This document shows positions 52,280 through 61,140 of a DNA stretch of 64,000 nucleotides, piece by piece. Source of the DNA: Mucilaginibacter polytrichastri (lineage in GTDB: Bacteria > Bacteroidota > Bacteroidia > Sphingobacteriales > Sphingobacteriaceae); the NCBI RefSeq assembly GCF_001911425.1, contig NZ_MPPL01000001.1, forward strand, positions 5,648,387 through 5,712,386, read 5' to 3'. The first letter of the stretch is position 1; every line of letters starts with the position of its first letter. The translations under genes and the position numbers were made by a program. Under the pieces are notes generated by a model. It made no database searches and was not told the DNA's origin. It saw only the letters and a program-made list of their open reading frames with translations.

Positions 52280-53536
52280 ATGGAACGCAGAAACTTTGTA
52301 AAAAACACAGCACTTGTTGCTTTAGGAGCGGTTTTGATCCGCCCTTTGAAGGTATTAGCAGAAAAAAAACCAAATGATATGAAAACAAATGAACAATTAA
52401 AGGAAATGGAACTACCGGCAGGCATACGCGAACGGTATGTTCCCGGCGTCAATGGCTTGACCGTGCATGTACTGGAAGCCGGTTTTGAAACACCAAAACG
52501 CCCGGCTGTATTATTGCTGCACGGATTTCCGGAACTTGCCTACAGCTGGCGGAAAGTAATGCTGCCATTGGCAGCTGCGGGTTACCATGTGATTGCTTAT
52601 GATCAGCGCGGCTATGGTCGCACGACGGGATGGGACAACTCTTATGATGGAAATTTTGCCTCTTTCAGGACTCATGAACTTTCCCGCGATGCCCTGGGTG
52701 TGGCGATGGCGATGGGACACGATGCTGTCCATACGATCATCGGACACGACGTGGGTGCGATAATAGCGTCTTATTGCGCGCTAGTCAGACCAGATTTTTT
52801 CCGGTCTGTTGTGCTGCTAAGTTGCCCTTTCGGCGGTGTACCCCCTTTACCTTTTGGCGTTGTAACACAATCCGGACCGAATCTACAACCAACAGCACCT
52901 GCACAAGATCCTCTTGCATCATTACCAAGACCCAGTAAGGACAGTACGACTTATTTTTCCACACGCAGCGCAAATAATGATATGCTGAACTGCAAGCAGG
53001 GCCTGCACGATTTTCAGCGGGCTTACTTTCACGTTAAAAGTGCCGACTGGAGCCAGAATAAACCGTTTCCCCTTACTTCGGGCACGGCGGAAGAATTCGC
53101 TAAACAGCCGATGTACTATGTTTTGGATCTTGATAAAACGATGCCGGAGGAAGTTGCTCCTTACATGCCATCGCAGCACGAAGTAGCCGCTTGTAAATGG
53201 CTCACGGATGCCGATCTTGATGTTTATATACATGAGTTTAAACGTACCGGTTTCCAGGGCGGATTAAACTGGTACCGTTGTACGACCAACGGATTAAACA
53301 GATCTGACCTCGAACTTTTTTCGGGTTACACTATAGATGTGCCTTCCTGCTTTATTTCAGGTGTGGCAGACTGGGCGACATTTCGCCCGCCCGGCGCATT
53401 GGAGCAGATGCAGCGCAAGGCCTGTACAAAAATGGAAAGCTTTCACATTATAGAAGGTGCGGGTCACTGGTTGCAGCAGGAGCAGCCTGAACAAGTTACA
53501 GGATTGGTAGTTGATTTTTTGAAAAACTTAAAATAG
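52280..53536 (+). CDS. Exported epoxide-hydrolase-like alpha/beta-hydrolase
   Basis: Protein of 418 residues. An N-terminal RRNFVKNTALVALGAVL segment resembles a twin-arginine signal, then an epoxide-hydrolase-type fold: oxyanion HGFPELAYSW, nucleophile Asp in GHDVGAIIAS, YDQRGYG, a lid region with Tyr candidates and final His in GAGHWLQQEQPE. It would open epoxides or cleave related substrates outside the cytosol. It is controlled by the TetR gene upstream, as the shared operator shows. Confidence 0.88.
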   Translation: MERRNFVKNTALVALGAVLIRPLKVLAEKKPNDMKTNEQLKEMELPAGIRERYVPGVNGLTVHVLEAGFETPKRPAVLLLHGFPELAYSWRKVMLPLAAAGYHVIAYDQRGYGRTTGWDNSYDGNFASFRTHELSRDALGVAMAMGHDAVHTIIGHDVGAIIASYCALVRPDFFRSVVLLSCPFGGVPPLPFGVVTQSGPNLQPTAPAQDPLASLPRPSKDSTTYFSTRSANNDMLNCKQGLHDFQRAYFHVKSADWSQNKPFPLTSGTAEEFAKQPMYYVLDLDKTMPEEVAPYMPSQHEVAACKWLTDADLDVYIHEFKRTGFQGGLNWYRCTTNGLNRSDLELFSGYTIDVPSCFISGVADWATFRPPGALEQMQRKACTKMESFHIIEGAGHWLQQEQPEQVTGLVVDFLKNLK

Positions 53537-53561
53537 AGGACATTTGATAATGGTATAAATC

Positions 53562-53597
53562 AGAGCCGATATGATGTTAAAAGATCGTATCGGCTCT
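53562..53597 (+). terminator. Terminator of the epoxide-hydrolase-like gene
   Basis: AGAGCCGATA (53562-53571) pairs with TATCGGCTCT (53588-53597), followed by TTG and T-containing sequence. Confidence 0.8.
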
Positions 53598-53734
53598 TTG
53601 ATTGCCAAGATGGAATCAGCAAAAATAGCCACCGTTCGATTTGGAAACACAGATCCGAAAAACGATCCTGAGGTTGGACATAGTTCGCACCCCTAATTAG
53701 AGCAATTGAAATAAACGGTTGAAAGGTTACTTAC

Positions 53735-54036
53735 GACCATTACGTATTTGTCAAAACTGAAAGAAATATATTAAAGTTGCGTTTAAGGATATTCTTTATA
53801 TCGAGGGCCTGAAAGATTACGTTGTCATGCGGACAGAAGAAGGGAAAATTATCACCGCCATGAATCTTAAAACAATTCATGATCAGCTGCCCAAATCACC
53901 TTTTATTAGGGTGAGCAAATCCTATGTAATAAACGTCCACCGCATCACCGCTATTGATAATGATTTCGTAACGATCAGAGAGGTAGAAGTCCCTATAGGG
54001 GATATCTCAGAAAACCTTTTTTTGACGAATATGTGA
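53735..54036 (+). pseudogene. LytTR DNA-binding domain remnant
   Basis: From 53735 the frame reads DHYVFVKTERN, and after a frame change near 53766 it continues KVAFKDILYIEGLKDYVVM and RVSKSYVINVHRITAIDNDFV to the stop at 54036. This is the DNA-binding half of a LytTR response regulator. The receiver domain is missing and the upstream bases show no gene, so it is a relic. A 69-residue frame from 53827 remains open. Confidence 0.75.
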
Positions 54037-54206
54037 AAAGGAAACTGATCGGCAGATAATCTCCGCATCAGGCAGCGCTGCCGCTAAAGAGTGGCCCAGT
54101 CATATTAAGAACTGGGGGCATTGTGACTATTGTGCATGGTAAACAGGAATGAAACTGCAATTTGCAACAAAATCATTATCATATCTTTACCTTTCTTCCT
54201 CAAAAA

Positions 54207-54974
54207 ATGCAAAGCACCAATAGTATAGCCGACAGTGGTATTGAATACAAAATTGCCAAACCGTCTACGGAACTATCCGACTTTGTAGAAAGTTTTTGGA
54301 TGATAGAAAATACATCAGCTATACCACATGAAGCAGTTGGCTTACCTGACGGCAGGTTTGATATCATTTTTTCCTATTCACAGAACGAGCCTTTCGATGC
54401 AATGCTGATGGGTTTAGGAACAGAAGCGGTACAACAGTCCATTCCGCCTAAAATTGTAATGTTTGCAATCAGTTTTAAATTGCTTGCAATCGAATATTTG
54501 TTGGCGATGAAAGCGGCTTCACGACCTAACAATGCTTATGCTTTACCAACTGAATTTTGGGGAATAAAAAAAAGTGATCTGAATGATTTTGAAGGCTTTT
54601 GCGAAAAAGTGTCTGAAAAAATGCTTTTACAAAAAAAAGCAAACATTGACAGCAGAAAACAAAAATTATTTGACTTGATTTATTCTTCTCGTGGTTCTTT
54701 ATCTGTAAAAGAATTATCAGAAAAAGTTTTTTGGAACAGCCGACAAATCAATCGTTATTTCAATGAGCAGTTTGGAATTTCATTAAAGACATATTGCAAC
54801 ATCCTTCGTTTCAAAACTTCGCTGCATCACATCAAAGAAGGGAAACTATTTCCCGAACTAAATTTTGCCGACCAAAACCACTTTATCCGAGAAGTGAAAC
54901 GGATGGCAGGCGTAACGCCAAAAGAACTTTCAAAAAACAAAAACGACCGATTTATTCTATTATCTGCCATTTAG
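54207..54974 (+). CDS. AraC-family helix-turn-helix regulator (DUF6597-like N-terminus)
   Basis: Regulator of about 255 residues: an N-terminal domain typical of the DUF6597-type (LSDFVESFWMIENTS, VGLPDGRFDIIFSY) and a C-terminal AraC domain (SVKELSEKVFWNSRQINRYFNEQFG, NFADQNHFIREVKRMAGVTPKEL). ATG 54207 is preferred over an upstream in-frame TTG at 54162. It is 38 bases upstream of the FAD monooxygenase gene, so it probably governs it. Confidence 0.86.
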   Translation: MQSTNSIADSGIEYKIAKPSTELSDFVESFWMIENTSAIPHEAVGLPDGRFDIIFSYSQNEPFDAMLMGLGTEAVQQSIPPKIVMFAISFKLLAIEYLLAMKAASRPNNAYALPTEFWGIKKSDLNDFEGFCEKVSEKMLLQKKANIDSRKQKLFDLIYSSRGSLSVKELSEKVFWNSRQINRYFNEQFGISLKTYCNILRFKTSLHHIKEGKLFPELNFADQNHFIREVKRMAGVTPKELSKNKNDRFILLSAI

Positions 54975-55012
54975 CTTACCCACTTTTGCATCGTAATTAA
55001 AAATTCAATACG

Positions 55013-56164
55013 ATGTTACAAAATACTGACAAAGTTATAATTGTAGGCGCGGGTATAGCTGGATTAAGTTTGGCTATTCAGCTTGCTGAAAACAAAATAG
55101 CTTGTATCCTCCTCGAAGAAAAGCACAATTTCAATGGTGTTACAAGTGGAGTTAGAATTTCCACGCAAGGCGTAAGTATATTGGAAAAAATGAAGATCAG
55201 TGGTGTGGGTAAGCCTACACAGCGGACGATTATGCACTATGGAAATATCGTTGCGGACTTTGCTTTGAGTAATCCTCCGGGAGCAAGCCCGGCAATCATG
55301 GTAACAAGATTGGCCGTCTATGAAAAGTTATTGGAGAAAGCGAAGTTGCTGGAGATTGAGTTGATTACTGGTTTCAAATTGTTAAATGCAATAGAACATC
55401 CCGATGGCATTGAAGTCATCTCTGAAAAAGGTCAGAAAGTGACAGGCCGGTTGTTCGTCGGTGCAGATGGAGTAGGATCGACAGTAAGAAAAATATTGAA
55501 TCCGGATCAACCATCAAGTAAGGCTTATGCCGGCTATTTAGGCGTTGGGTTAATAACACAAAGCGATTTGCAGATTGAAATGTCCCTTTACGAACATCCA
55601 GGTAATCATGTTGGTGTTGCCTCAATTGGGAAGATGAGTGCCAGTGATGTTAATAATAATGTCTTCTTATGGAGTCACCTTTATATGACAGAGCAGGAAG
55701 CTAAAGAAATGACAAACGAAAAGGTTATGAAGATGCTTGAAGTTAAGTCGCAAGGCTGGAGTTTAGAATTGAGAAAGCTATTTGAAATGTGCAAGACGGA
55801 TTCTAAATCCATCATTGCTCACGGTCCAGTATACAATGGAAAAGTACCGTCCTCCTGGTTTAGCAAAAATATGATTTTAATTGGCGACGCGGCCCACCCC
55901 TACGGTCCAGGGGGGCAGGGAATTAGTATGGCTTTGAAAGATGCTGAAGCGTTGTGCGAAATGCTTCTTTCCGGAAACTTGAGCGAGGAAAAAATGACAA
56001 CATTTCAAAAAAATCGTGCGGAAGAAGCTAAAAAGCTTGGCGAAAGTGCCGAAAAAAGGAATAAACCTGAAAAGCAAATCAAATCTCGTTGGGGCATCTT
56101 TTTCAGCGGTGTCGTTATGAAGTTTTATCATTTTTTCAATCGAGGAGTTTTAAAATCTTTTTGA
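55013..56164 (+). CDS. FAD-dependent monooxygenase
   Basis: Flavoprotein of 383 residues: IIVGAGIAGLSLAIQLAENK (FAD), DG motif GADGVGSTVRKIL, and GDAAHPYGPGGQGISMALKDAEAL (second FAD motif), then a helical C-terminus. It resembles the UbiH/TetX-like hydroxylases. The substrate is not evident. It follows the AraC gene and ends before a 176-base gap. Confidence 0.88.
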   Translation: MLQNTDKVIIVGAGIAGLSLAIQLAENKIACILLEEKHNFNGVTSGVRISTQGVSILEKMKISGVGKPTQRTIMHYGNIVADFALSNPPGASPAIMVTRLAVYEKLLEKAKLLEIELITGFKLLNAIEHPDGIEVISEKGQKVTGRLFVGADGVGSTVRKILNPDQPSSKAYAGYLGVGLITQSDLQIEMSLYEHPGNHVGVASIGKMSASDVNNNVFLWSHLYMTEQEAKEMTNEKVMKMLEVKSQGWSLELRKLFEMCKTDSKSIIAHGPVYNGKVPSSWFSKNMILIGDAAHPYGPGGQGISMALKDAEALCEMLLSGNLSEEKMTTFQKNRAEEAKKLGESAEKRNKPEKQIKSRWGIFFSGVVMKFYHFFNRGVLKSF

Positions 56165-56340
56165 GTAGCCATCATAGGTTACACCCAGCATTTTAAATAT
56201 TCTCTTGGAGTATTTATCTCTACACTTCTTATTTAACCTAATATTTGAATACCGCGAATTTTTAAAAAGGCACTGCGAGACACTCCATTATTTATTTAGC
56301 AAATAAGGTATTAGATTCTATTCCCCATCAACCTAACTTG

Positions 56341-57093
56341 TTACCGCATACCACCAGATGCATTTATTCTTTCTCCGGTTACCCAGCCGGATGCATCTGA
56401 AGCTAAAAATACAACAACCTTGGCTATATCCTCTGGAGTTCCTAATCGTCCAAGCGGAATCATTTTCGTGATATCCATCGAAACGCTACTTTGGTTCTTT
56501 TTCATTTCTTTCGAGCCTTCCGTAATCGTCGGTCCGGGAGCAACTGTGTTAACCCTGATATTACGGGCCGCAAGTTCCTTTGCAAAGGCCATTGTCAGCG
56601 TGTCTACAGCCGCCTTTGTAGCACTATATAAACTACCGTTTATATTCGGACTGTGACTAAGTGTAGCACCAATATTAATGATATTACCGCCAGCAACTGG
56701 AAAATGATGTAAAGCTTCTTTAGTAGTGAGAAAGACGCTAAGTACATTTGTGTTAAAGAATTGTTGAAATCTTGCAACCTCAAATTCTTCTATAGGATTA
56801 AATTTATAAATTCCGGCATTATTAACTATGATGTCTATTGGTCCAAAATGTTCTTTGGTAACCGCAAACATATTTTTCACGTCTTTTTCATTACTTGCAT
56901 CCCCTTTTATCACTATAGCTTTGCCTCCGGCATCAACTATTTCCGCCATTATTTTATTTGCATCATCTTCGCTGCTTGCATAATTTACTGCTACCGCTAC
57001 TCCCTCTAAAGCCAATGCTCTGGCAATAGCTGCACCGATTCCTTTAGAACCGCCTGTAACGATAGCGGTTTTATTTTTCAAATTAAGTTCCAT
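56341..57093 (-). CDS. Short-chain dehydrogenase/reductase
   Basis: Protein of 250 residues: TGGSKGIGAAIARALALEG, NNAG, catalytic Ser in IGATLSHS and the YSATKAAVDTLT Tyr-Lys motif, with the ending GRLGTPEDIAKVVVFLASDASGWVTGERINASGG typical of FabG-like SDRs. CAAATTTA (57119-57126) is the - strand -7 element TAAATTTG. It is divergent from an HxlR gene with a tandem operator between the two. Confidence 0.92.
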   Translation of the reverse strand: MELNLKNKTAIVTGGSKGIGAAIARALALEGVAVAVNYASSEDDANKIMAEIVDAGGKAIVIKGDASNEKDVKNMFAVTKEHFGPIDIIVNNAGIYKFNPIEEFEVARFQQFFNTNVLSVFLTTKEALHHFPVAGGNIINIGATLSHSPNINGSLYSATKAAVDTLTMAFAKELAARNIRVNTVAPGPTITEGSKEMKKNQSSVSMDITKMIPLGRLGTPEDIAKVVVFLASDASGWVTGERINASGGMR

Positions 57094-57152
57094 TGTTCTT
57101 TTAAATTTATTTGTTTGGCAAATTTAAGTAGGGCTTTTTTAAGTCTGCTATT

Positions 57153-57188
57153 AGTTACTTGATAGTAAGTAGTTATCTTTGAGTAACT
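57153..57188. promoter_or_regulatory. Tandem operator, HxlR type (second)
   Basis: Two 18-base units, 57153-57170 and 57171-57188, share AGTTA at their start and AGTAA near their end (12 of 18 positions identical). TATCTTTG (57174-57181), the -7 element of the HxlR gene, lies inside the second unit, which suggests autorepression. Confidence 0.6.
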
Positions 57189-57200
57189 ATCTGTTTAGCT

Positions 57201-57569
57201 ATGAATAAAAGAAGTGATAAACCAGAAACGCCTTTATACAGAAGCCATTTAATTCCGGTACATGACACTGTTGAATTATTGAGCGGAAAGTGGAAAATAG
57301 AGATCATTTGCAGTCTTACTTTTGGTAAGAAATTTTTCATGGAACTTAAAAGAGATGTAATAGGCATATCACCCAGGATGCTTTCTAAAGAATTACAGGA
57401 ACTTGAAGTGAATGGAATAATTACACGGTTACCGCTTGCGACCAAACCGATAACCGTTAGTTACGAATTGTCGGAGTATGGTAAAACGCTCGTTCCTGTT
57501 ATCCATATCATGGGTGCATGGGGGCGTAACCACCGAAAAAAAATCATCGGCTCTTTGAAAGTTAATTAG
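57201..57569 (+). CDS. HxlR-family transcription regulator
   Basis: Winged-helix protein of 122 residues: LLSGKWKIEIICSLTFGKKFFMELKR, GISPRMLSKELQELEVNGIITRL and VSYELSEYGKTLVPVI. It is a close paralogue of the protein at 44657 but lacks the N-terminal sensing Cys; its only Cys is in the IEIICSL helix. It is divergent from an SDR gene and ends 6 bases before the convergent HxlR gene at 57576. Confidence 0.9.
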   Translation: MNKRSDKPETPLYRSHLIPVHDTVELLSGKWKIEIICSLTFGKKFFMELKRDVIGISPRMLSKELQELEVNGIITRLPLATKPITVSYELSEYGKTLVPVIHIMGAWGRNHRKKIIGSLKVN

Positions 57570-57575
57570 GTGTTG

Positions 57576-57995
57576 CTAAAGACTAACATATCCGTCATAG
57601 ACAGCACTGAGATCGTCCTTCCATTCCTTTGTCCAATTCAACAGGGCCATCACAGGGTCAGCGATACTTTTACCAAAATCAGTTAACCAGTACTCTACCT
57701 TTGGAGGGACCTCCGGATACACTTTACGCCCGATCATTTTATATTTCAGCAATTTCTTTAATGTTTCGGTCAGCATTTTGGGCGAAATCCCGGGAATTTC
57801 CCGCTGAAAGTCACTATTTCTTTTTTTGCCGTGCATCAGCGCACCGAGTACCAGCAATGTCCATTTGTTTCCCAGGATAGCGTAGGACTGGTGCAAAACA
57901 CAAAAATCATCTTTATTACTCTCATCCAATAAGGCGAGACGTAAATTTTCAAAATTGTTTATTTTTTTTTGTGGTTCAGTTGTGTTATTTCCCAT
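57576..57995 (-). CDS. HxlR-family transcription regulator
   Basis: Winged-helix protein of 139 residues: a Cys in FCVLHQSYAILGNKW (the family's N-terminal Cys region), GISPKMLTETLKKLLKYKMIGRK and VEYWLTDFGKSIADPV. TATCTTTG on the - strand (58039-58046) is a likely -7 element, and a repeated word lies between it and the start. It is divergent from a ketopantoate-reductase-type gene. Confidence 0.9.
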   Translation of the reverse strand: MGNNTTEPQKKINNFENLRLALLDESNKDDFCVLHQSYAILGNKWTLLVLGALMHGKKRNSDFQREIPGISPKMLTETLKKLLKYKMIGRKVYPEVPPKVEYWLTDFGKSIADPVMALLNWTKEWKDDLSAVYDGYVSL

Positions 57996-58003
57996 TTCTT
58001 ACG

Positions 58004-58032
58004 CAAAAGTGCCTATTAGACCCAAAAGTGCC
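58004..58032. promoter_or_regulatory. Tandem operator, HxlR type (third)
   Basis: CAAAAGTGCC occurs at 58004-58013 and again at 58023-58032, a 19-base step. It lies between the likely start point of the - strand HxlR transcript and its ATG, a position suited to repression. Confidence 0.55.
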
Positions 58033-58151
58033 CTCTTGCAAAGATAGCTATTTGCAAATACTTTTACGCCTCACCCTTAAGGTGTGCAAGTCTTGGAAAA
58101 CCTGTTTTCCGAGTATTTTATAAGACTGCTCATAAAAAGACAAGAAGAAAT

Positions 58152-59099
58152 ATGAAAATATTAATGTTTGGACGAGGCGTGATTACAACGCAATATGGTT
58201 GGGCTTTCGCAAAGGCCGGGCATCAGGTAGAGTTTTACGTAAGGCCTGGGAAAGCTGCAATTTACGGACCTGAACTTCCGTTAGAATTGCTGGATGCACG
58301 CAAAAAGATCACAGGTGATTTAATTAAAGAAACGGCACAATTAACGTTACGGGAGGACATTCCGGATAACCATGATTTTGATCTTATCATACTTAGTGTA
58401 CAACATTATCAGTTTGCCGAGGCGGTATCTTTCCTTGGTCCAAAAATTGGCAATGCTACATTATTGATTTTTAATAATTTCTGGAAAGATCCCCTGGAAA
58501 TTACAAATGCCCTTCCTTTTAACCAGCTGGCATGGGGCTTTCCGCAATCAGGCGGGGGATTTGACCAAGCAGGCACGTTGAAGGGTGCGCTGTTTGCAGA
58601 CGTGCATTTTGGTACCTTTGGTACCGAGCCCACAGATCGTGAAATTGCTGTCAGGAACCTTTTCAGCAGTGCCGGTTTTAAACCGATTGAACATAAAGAT
58701 TTTAAAGGATGGCTCTACATACATTTCGCGGTGGAAGCAGGTTTGTTCGCTGAAGTTTTAAAAATAGGTTCTGTAGCGGAAGTGATCAGGTCGCACAAGC
58801 ATGTCAAAAATGCTATTATGAATGTAAGAGAGCTTCTGCCCGTTGTAGCGGCGCGCGGAATAATTTTGGATAACAATAAAGACGACTTCAGCTTTTACCT
58901 CCGCCCGGCCTGGCTTGCCAGCTTTTTGCTTCGTATGCTGACAAAGATAAGTCCCCCGTTACGCTTTTTTATGCTCAGCCATAATAATCCAAAGGAGATC
59001 AGATCTTACTGCCAGGACGTACTGGCAGAGGCTCGCCGATTGGGCCTGGAAGTTCCCAGATTGGAATCCATTGCCAACAAGTTACAAGCAGTTGACTGA
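58152..59099 (+). CDS. Ketopantoate reductase family oxidoreductase (ApbA/PanE-like)
   Basis: Protein of 315 residues with an N-terminal NADP-binding start (MKILMFGRGVITTQYGWAFAKAGHQVEFYVR), FDLIILSVQHYQFAEAV typical of the family, and a helical C-terminal domain. The substrate may not be ketopantoate, since no pantothenate genes are nearby and it is divergent from an HxlR gene, as are the quinone reductase and SDR genes. Confidence 0.85.
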   Translation: MKILMFGRGVITTQYGWAFAKAGHQVEFYVRPGKAAIYGPELPLELLDARKKITGDLIKETAQLTLREDIPDNHDFDLIILSVQHYQFAEAVSFLGPKIGNATLLIFNNFWKDPLEITNALPFNQLAWGFPQSGGGFDQAGTLKGALFADVHFGTFGTEPTDREIAVRNLFSSAGFKPIEHKDFKGWLYIHFAVEAGLFAEVLKIGSVAEVIRSHKHVKNAIMNVRELLPVVAARGIILDNNKDDFSFYLRPAWLASFLLRMLTKISPPLRFFMLSHNNPKEIRSYCQDVLAEARRLGLEVPRLESIANKLQAVD

Positions 59100-59318
59100 T
59101 TCCAACAGGATAACAAGAATTAAAATTAGCTAATTTAAATCCTGCTGAAAATATCGAAATTGTGCTTTCTTAAGCACCGTACAAGATATTTTGTCATTAA
59201 TGTATCATTGTATTAAATTTTTAATTACGATGCAAATTGGGCTAAGTGCTATGTCTGACATGATTTCATGCATCTAAAGCTTTCTACTGCTGAAGGAATG
59301 TTCGCATATCATTTTACG

Positions 59319-59417
59319 GTGCCACAAAATATATCGCGAGCTATCTGGGAATTACTACTGCGCGCCTCAGCAGAATAAAAACTAAGATCGTATTCAGCCG
59401 CGCACATTTTGAATTAA
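59319..59417 (+). pseudogene. Crp/Fnr C-terminal relic
   Basis: The bases read VPQN and then, after a one-base loss, YIASYLGITTARLSRIKTKIVFSRAHF. This matches the end of the Crp-type protein at 50057 (VPQNYIASYLGITT). The sensor domain is lost. The palindrome TAACATATGTTA follows at 59419-59430, as in the intact modules. Confidence 0.82.
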
Positions 59418-59418
59418 T

Positions 59419-59430
59419 TAACATATGTTA
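59419..59430 (+). promoter_or_regulatory. Palindrome TAACATATGTTA after the Crp relic
   Basis: Identical to the site at 50040. It is preceded by ATTAAT and followed by TCGTG, as at 42616. The downstream gene is a TetR gene, 282 bases away, so this site probably lost its original target gene. Confidence 0.6.
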
Positions 59431-59712
59431 TCGTGCTTGTTGTACAGGCCCTCCACCTTTGTTTTCATATCCATTAATGAACGTTGACGATTAAAGAAAT
59501 TCATCCTCTGTCTTCTTGTGCGGTCTTTTACACAGAAAAAGTAAAAAGTGGACAAATCAACAGAGCCGACGTCCTCATGGGTATATAAATAATTATTCGG
59601 TAACATTTTTTAGTGATATTCCTCTTTGGTGTCAACGACTTACGGCGATCATCGTCTTCATGGTCAAATCGCTGACTGAGAAGGTTACAAAAACTTAAAC
59701 CTAAACTAGACT

Positions 59713-60390
59713 ATGAGTAATAAAGAAGAAATAAAACGCAAATTGATTTGGGCTGTCGGTGAAGTCTTTAAAACTAAGGGCTTCGCGGGATTGAAAATCA
59801 GCAGGATCGCCCGCTGCGCAGAAGTAGATCGTAAATACGTTTATAGATATTTTGAGGGAGGACTTAATGGCCTTATCGAGGCTTATGTGACCGAACATGA
59901 TTATTGGATGGCCTTTAAGGACGTATTAAACGAAGTTGCTGAAGAAAATGGTGGAAAAAACGTGCGGGGGTTGATTGTGGCTATCCTGCAAAATCAATTC
60001 CGTTATTTTTATTCCGAAAAAGATATGCAGCGTTTAATCCTGTTGGAAATAACAGAGGACAATCAGATGATGCGAAGCATTCATAATGCCAGGGAAGCAC
60101 AGGGACAAAGGTTCCTGGCACTTGCTGATCCTTATTTTGAAGGTACAAGTATAGATATTAGGGGAATCGCCGCTTTGCTTGTAAGCGGAATTTATTATAC
60201 CGTTCTGCATGCGCGTTTCAATGGAGGAATGATCAGTGATATCGATATCAATACAGAGTCCGGCCAGGATAATATTTTGAAGGCCCTTGAACAAATTGTT
60301 GGCTGGGCATTTGAAGGAGCGCAAAAAGAAAAATCGCTGAAAGCCGGTTCTAATGAGGCCGGTGAAATTAGTGATCCAACGGAAGGGTAA
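59713..60390 (+). CDS. TetR/AcrR-family transcription regulator
   Basis: Regulator of 225 residues with an N-terminal helix-turn-helix (GLKISRIARCAEVDRKYVYRYFEGGLNGLIEAYV) and a helical ligand domain of unknown specificity. No matching operator pair was seen. The flanking gene on the other strand is not clearly related. Confidence 0.86.
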   Translation: MSNKEEIKRKLIWAVGEVFKTKGFAGLKISRIARCAEVDRKYVYRYFEGGLNGLIEAYVTEHDYWMAFKDVLNEVAEENGGKNVRGLIVAILQNQFRYFYSEKDMQRLILLEITEDNQMMRSIHNAREAQGQRFLALADPYFEGTSIDIRGIAALLVSGIYYTVLHARFNGGMISDIDINTESGQDNILKALEQIVGWAFEGAQKEKSLKAGSNEAGEISDPTEG

Positions 60391-60471
60391 CGTTATGATT
60401 ACTAATAGGAACAGCGGTGAAATTTGAATATTACGGGACGTGGGAAGATGTTTTCAATAGTCTATCACTTC

Positions 60472-61017
60472 TTACTTCACCATTAACCGATGGTAAGCAT
60501 AGGCGTTACCTTTGTCGATTGTTTCGAGTTCCGCATACTCACGGTTAGCCAAACCTTTATAATAATCGAACTTCTTTTTCCGTGCAGCTAATTGAGCGGC
60601 ATTGAAACGCCATACTTCTATGGGAGCATACCTGTTGGTTAGTTCTTTGCAGATCTGCGCTTTCAATACTTTGAGATTAAAACTTTTCATTTGCAGACTA
60701 TCCGCCATGTCGGCCATTTTTCTGGCCGCTATTAAATGGTCCGTCGCGACGTTACTACCCAAATCAGGTTTTACCACGAAACTGTTAAACTGCAGGTAAA
60801 GCAGTGCCCGGTAAAATAAGCTCGTTGTATCCTTTGGATCTGACATTAGCTTTTTGTCGAGGCTGTCTGTGAGTAGCGCGTATTTTTTTTCAGTTGGTGA
60901 AAAATCATCCAGTGATATTAAACCGTCTACTACTTGGATCTTTGGCTGCGCGGAAACACCGCCTGCTACCATAAATAAAACGAAAACAAATGACATTAAA
61001 ATTTGACCTGGTTTCAT
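60472..61017 (-). CDS. Exported protein of unknown function
   Basis: Protein of 181 residues with a signal peptide (about 1-24, ending VSAQP), then a helical region with TPR-like packing (ALLYLQFNSFV, AARKMADMADSL) and a C-terminal Lys/Tyr-rich stretch. I do not recognise the family. It is alone on its strand; nothing in the neighbourhood hints at its job. Confidence 0.7.
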   Translation of the reverse strand: MKPGQILMSFVFVLFMVAGGVSAQPKIQVVDGLISLDDFSPTEKKYALLTDSLDKKLMSDPKDTTSLFYRALLYLQFNSFVVKPDLGSNVATDHLIAARKMADMADSLQMKSFNLKVLKAQICKELTNRYAPIEVWRFNAAQLAARKKKFDYYKGLANREYAELETIDKGNAYAYHRLMVK

Positions 61018-61140
61018 AAGGCTTGTTTTACTTCAACATGATTACCTATAAATACAAAGGAAAGTGTATTAAATCAGAAAAGTTGGGACATTGCCCCAAT
61101 AATTTTACTTGGGAATTCTATTCTGGCAAATCAGGCGAGG

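Larger units (their letters stand above)
59100..59712. other. Intergenic region with a Crp relic
   Basis: No intact gene is supported. It contains the Crp-type relic and palindrome at 59319-59430 and otherwise A/T-rich, frame-broken sequence. A 62-residue - strand frame (59418-59606) has no recognisable feature. Confidence 0.6.

Noticed and set aside
59418-59606. 62-residue - strand frame after the Crp relic
   Set aside because: It overlaps the palindrome and has no feature of a real gene.
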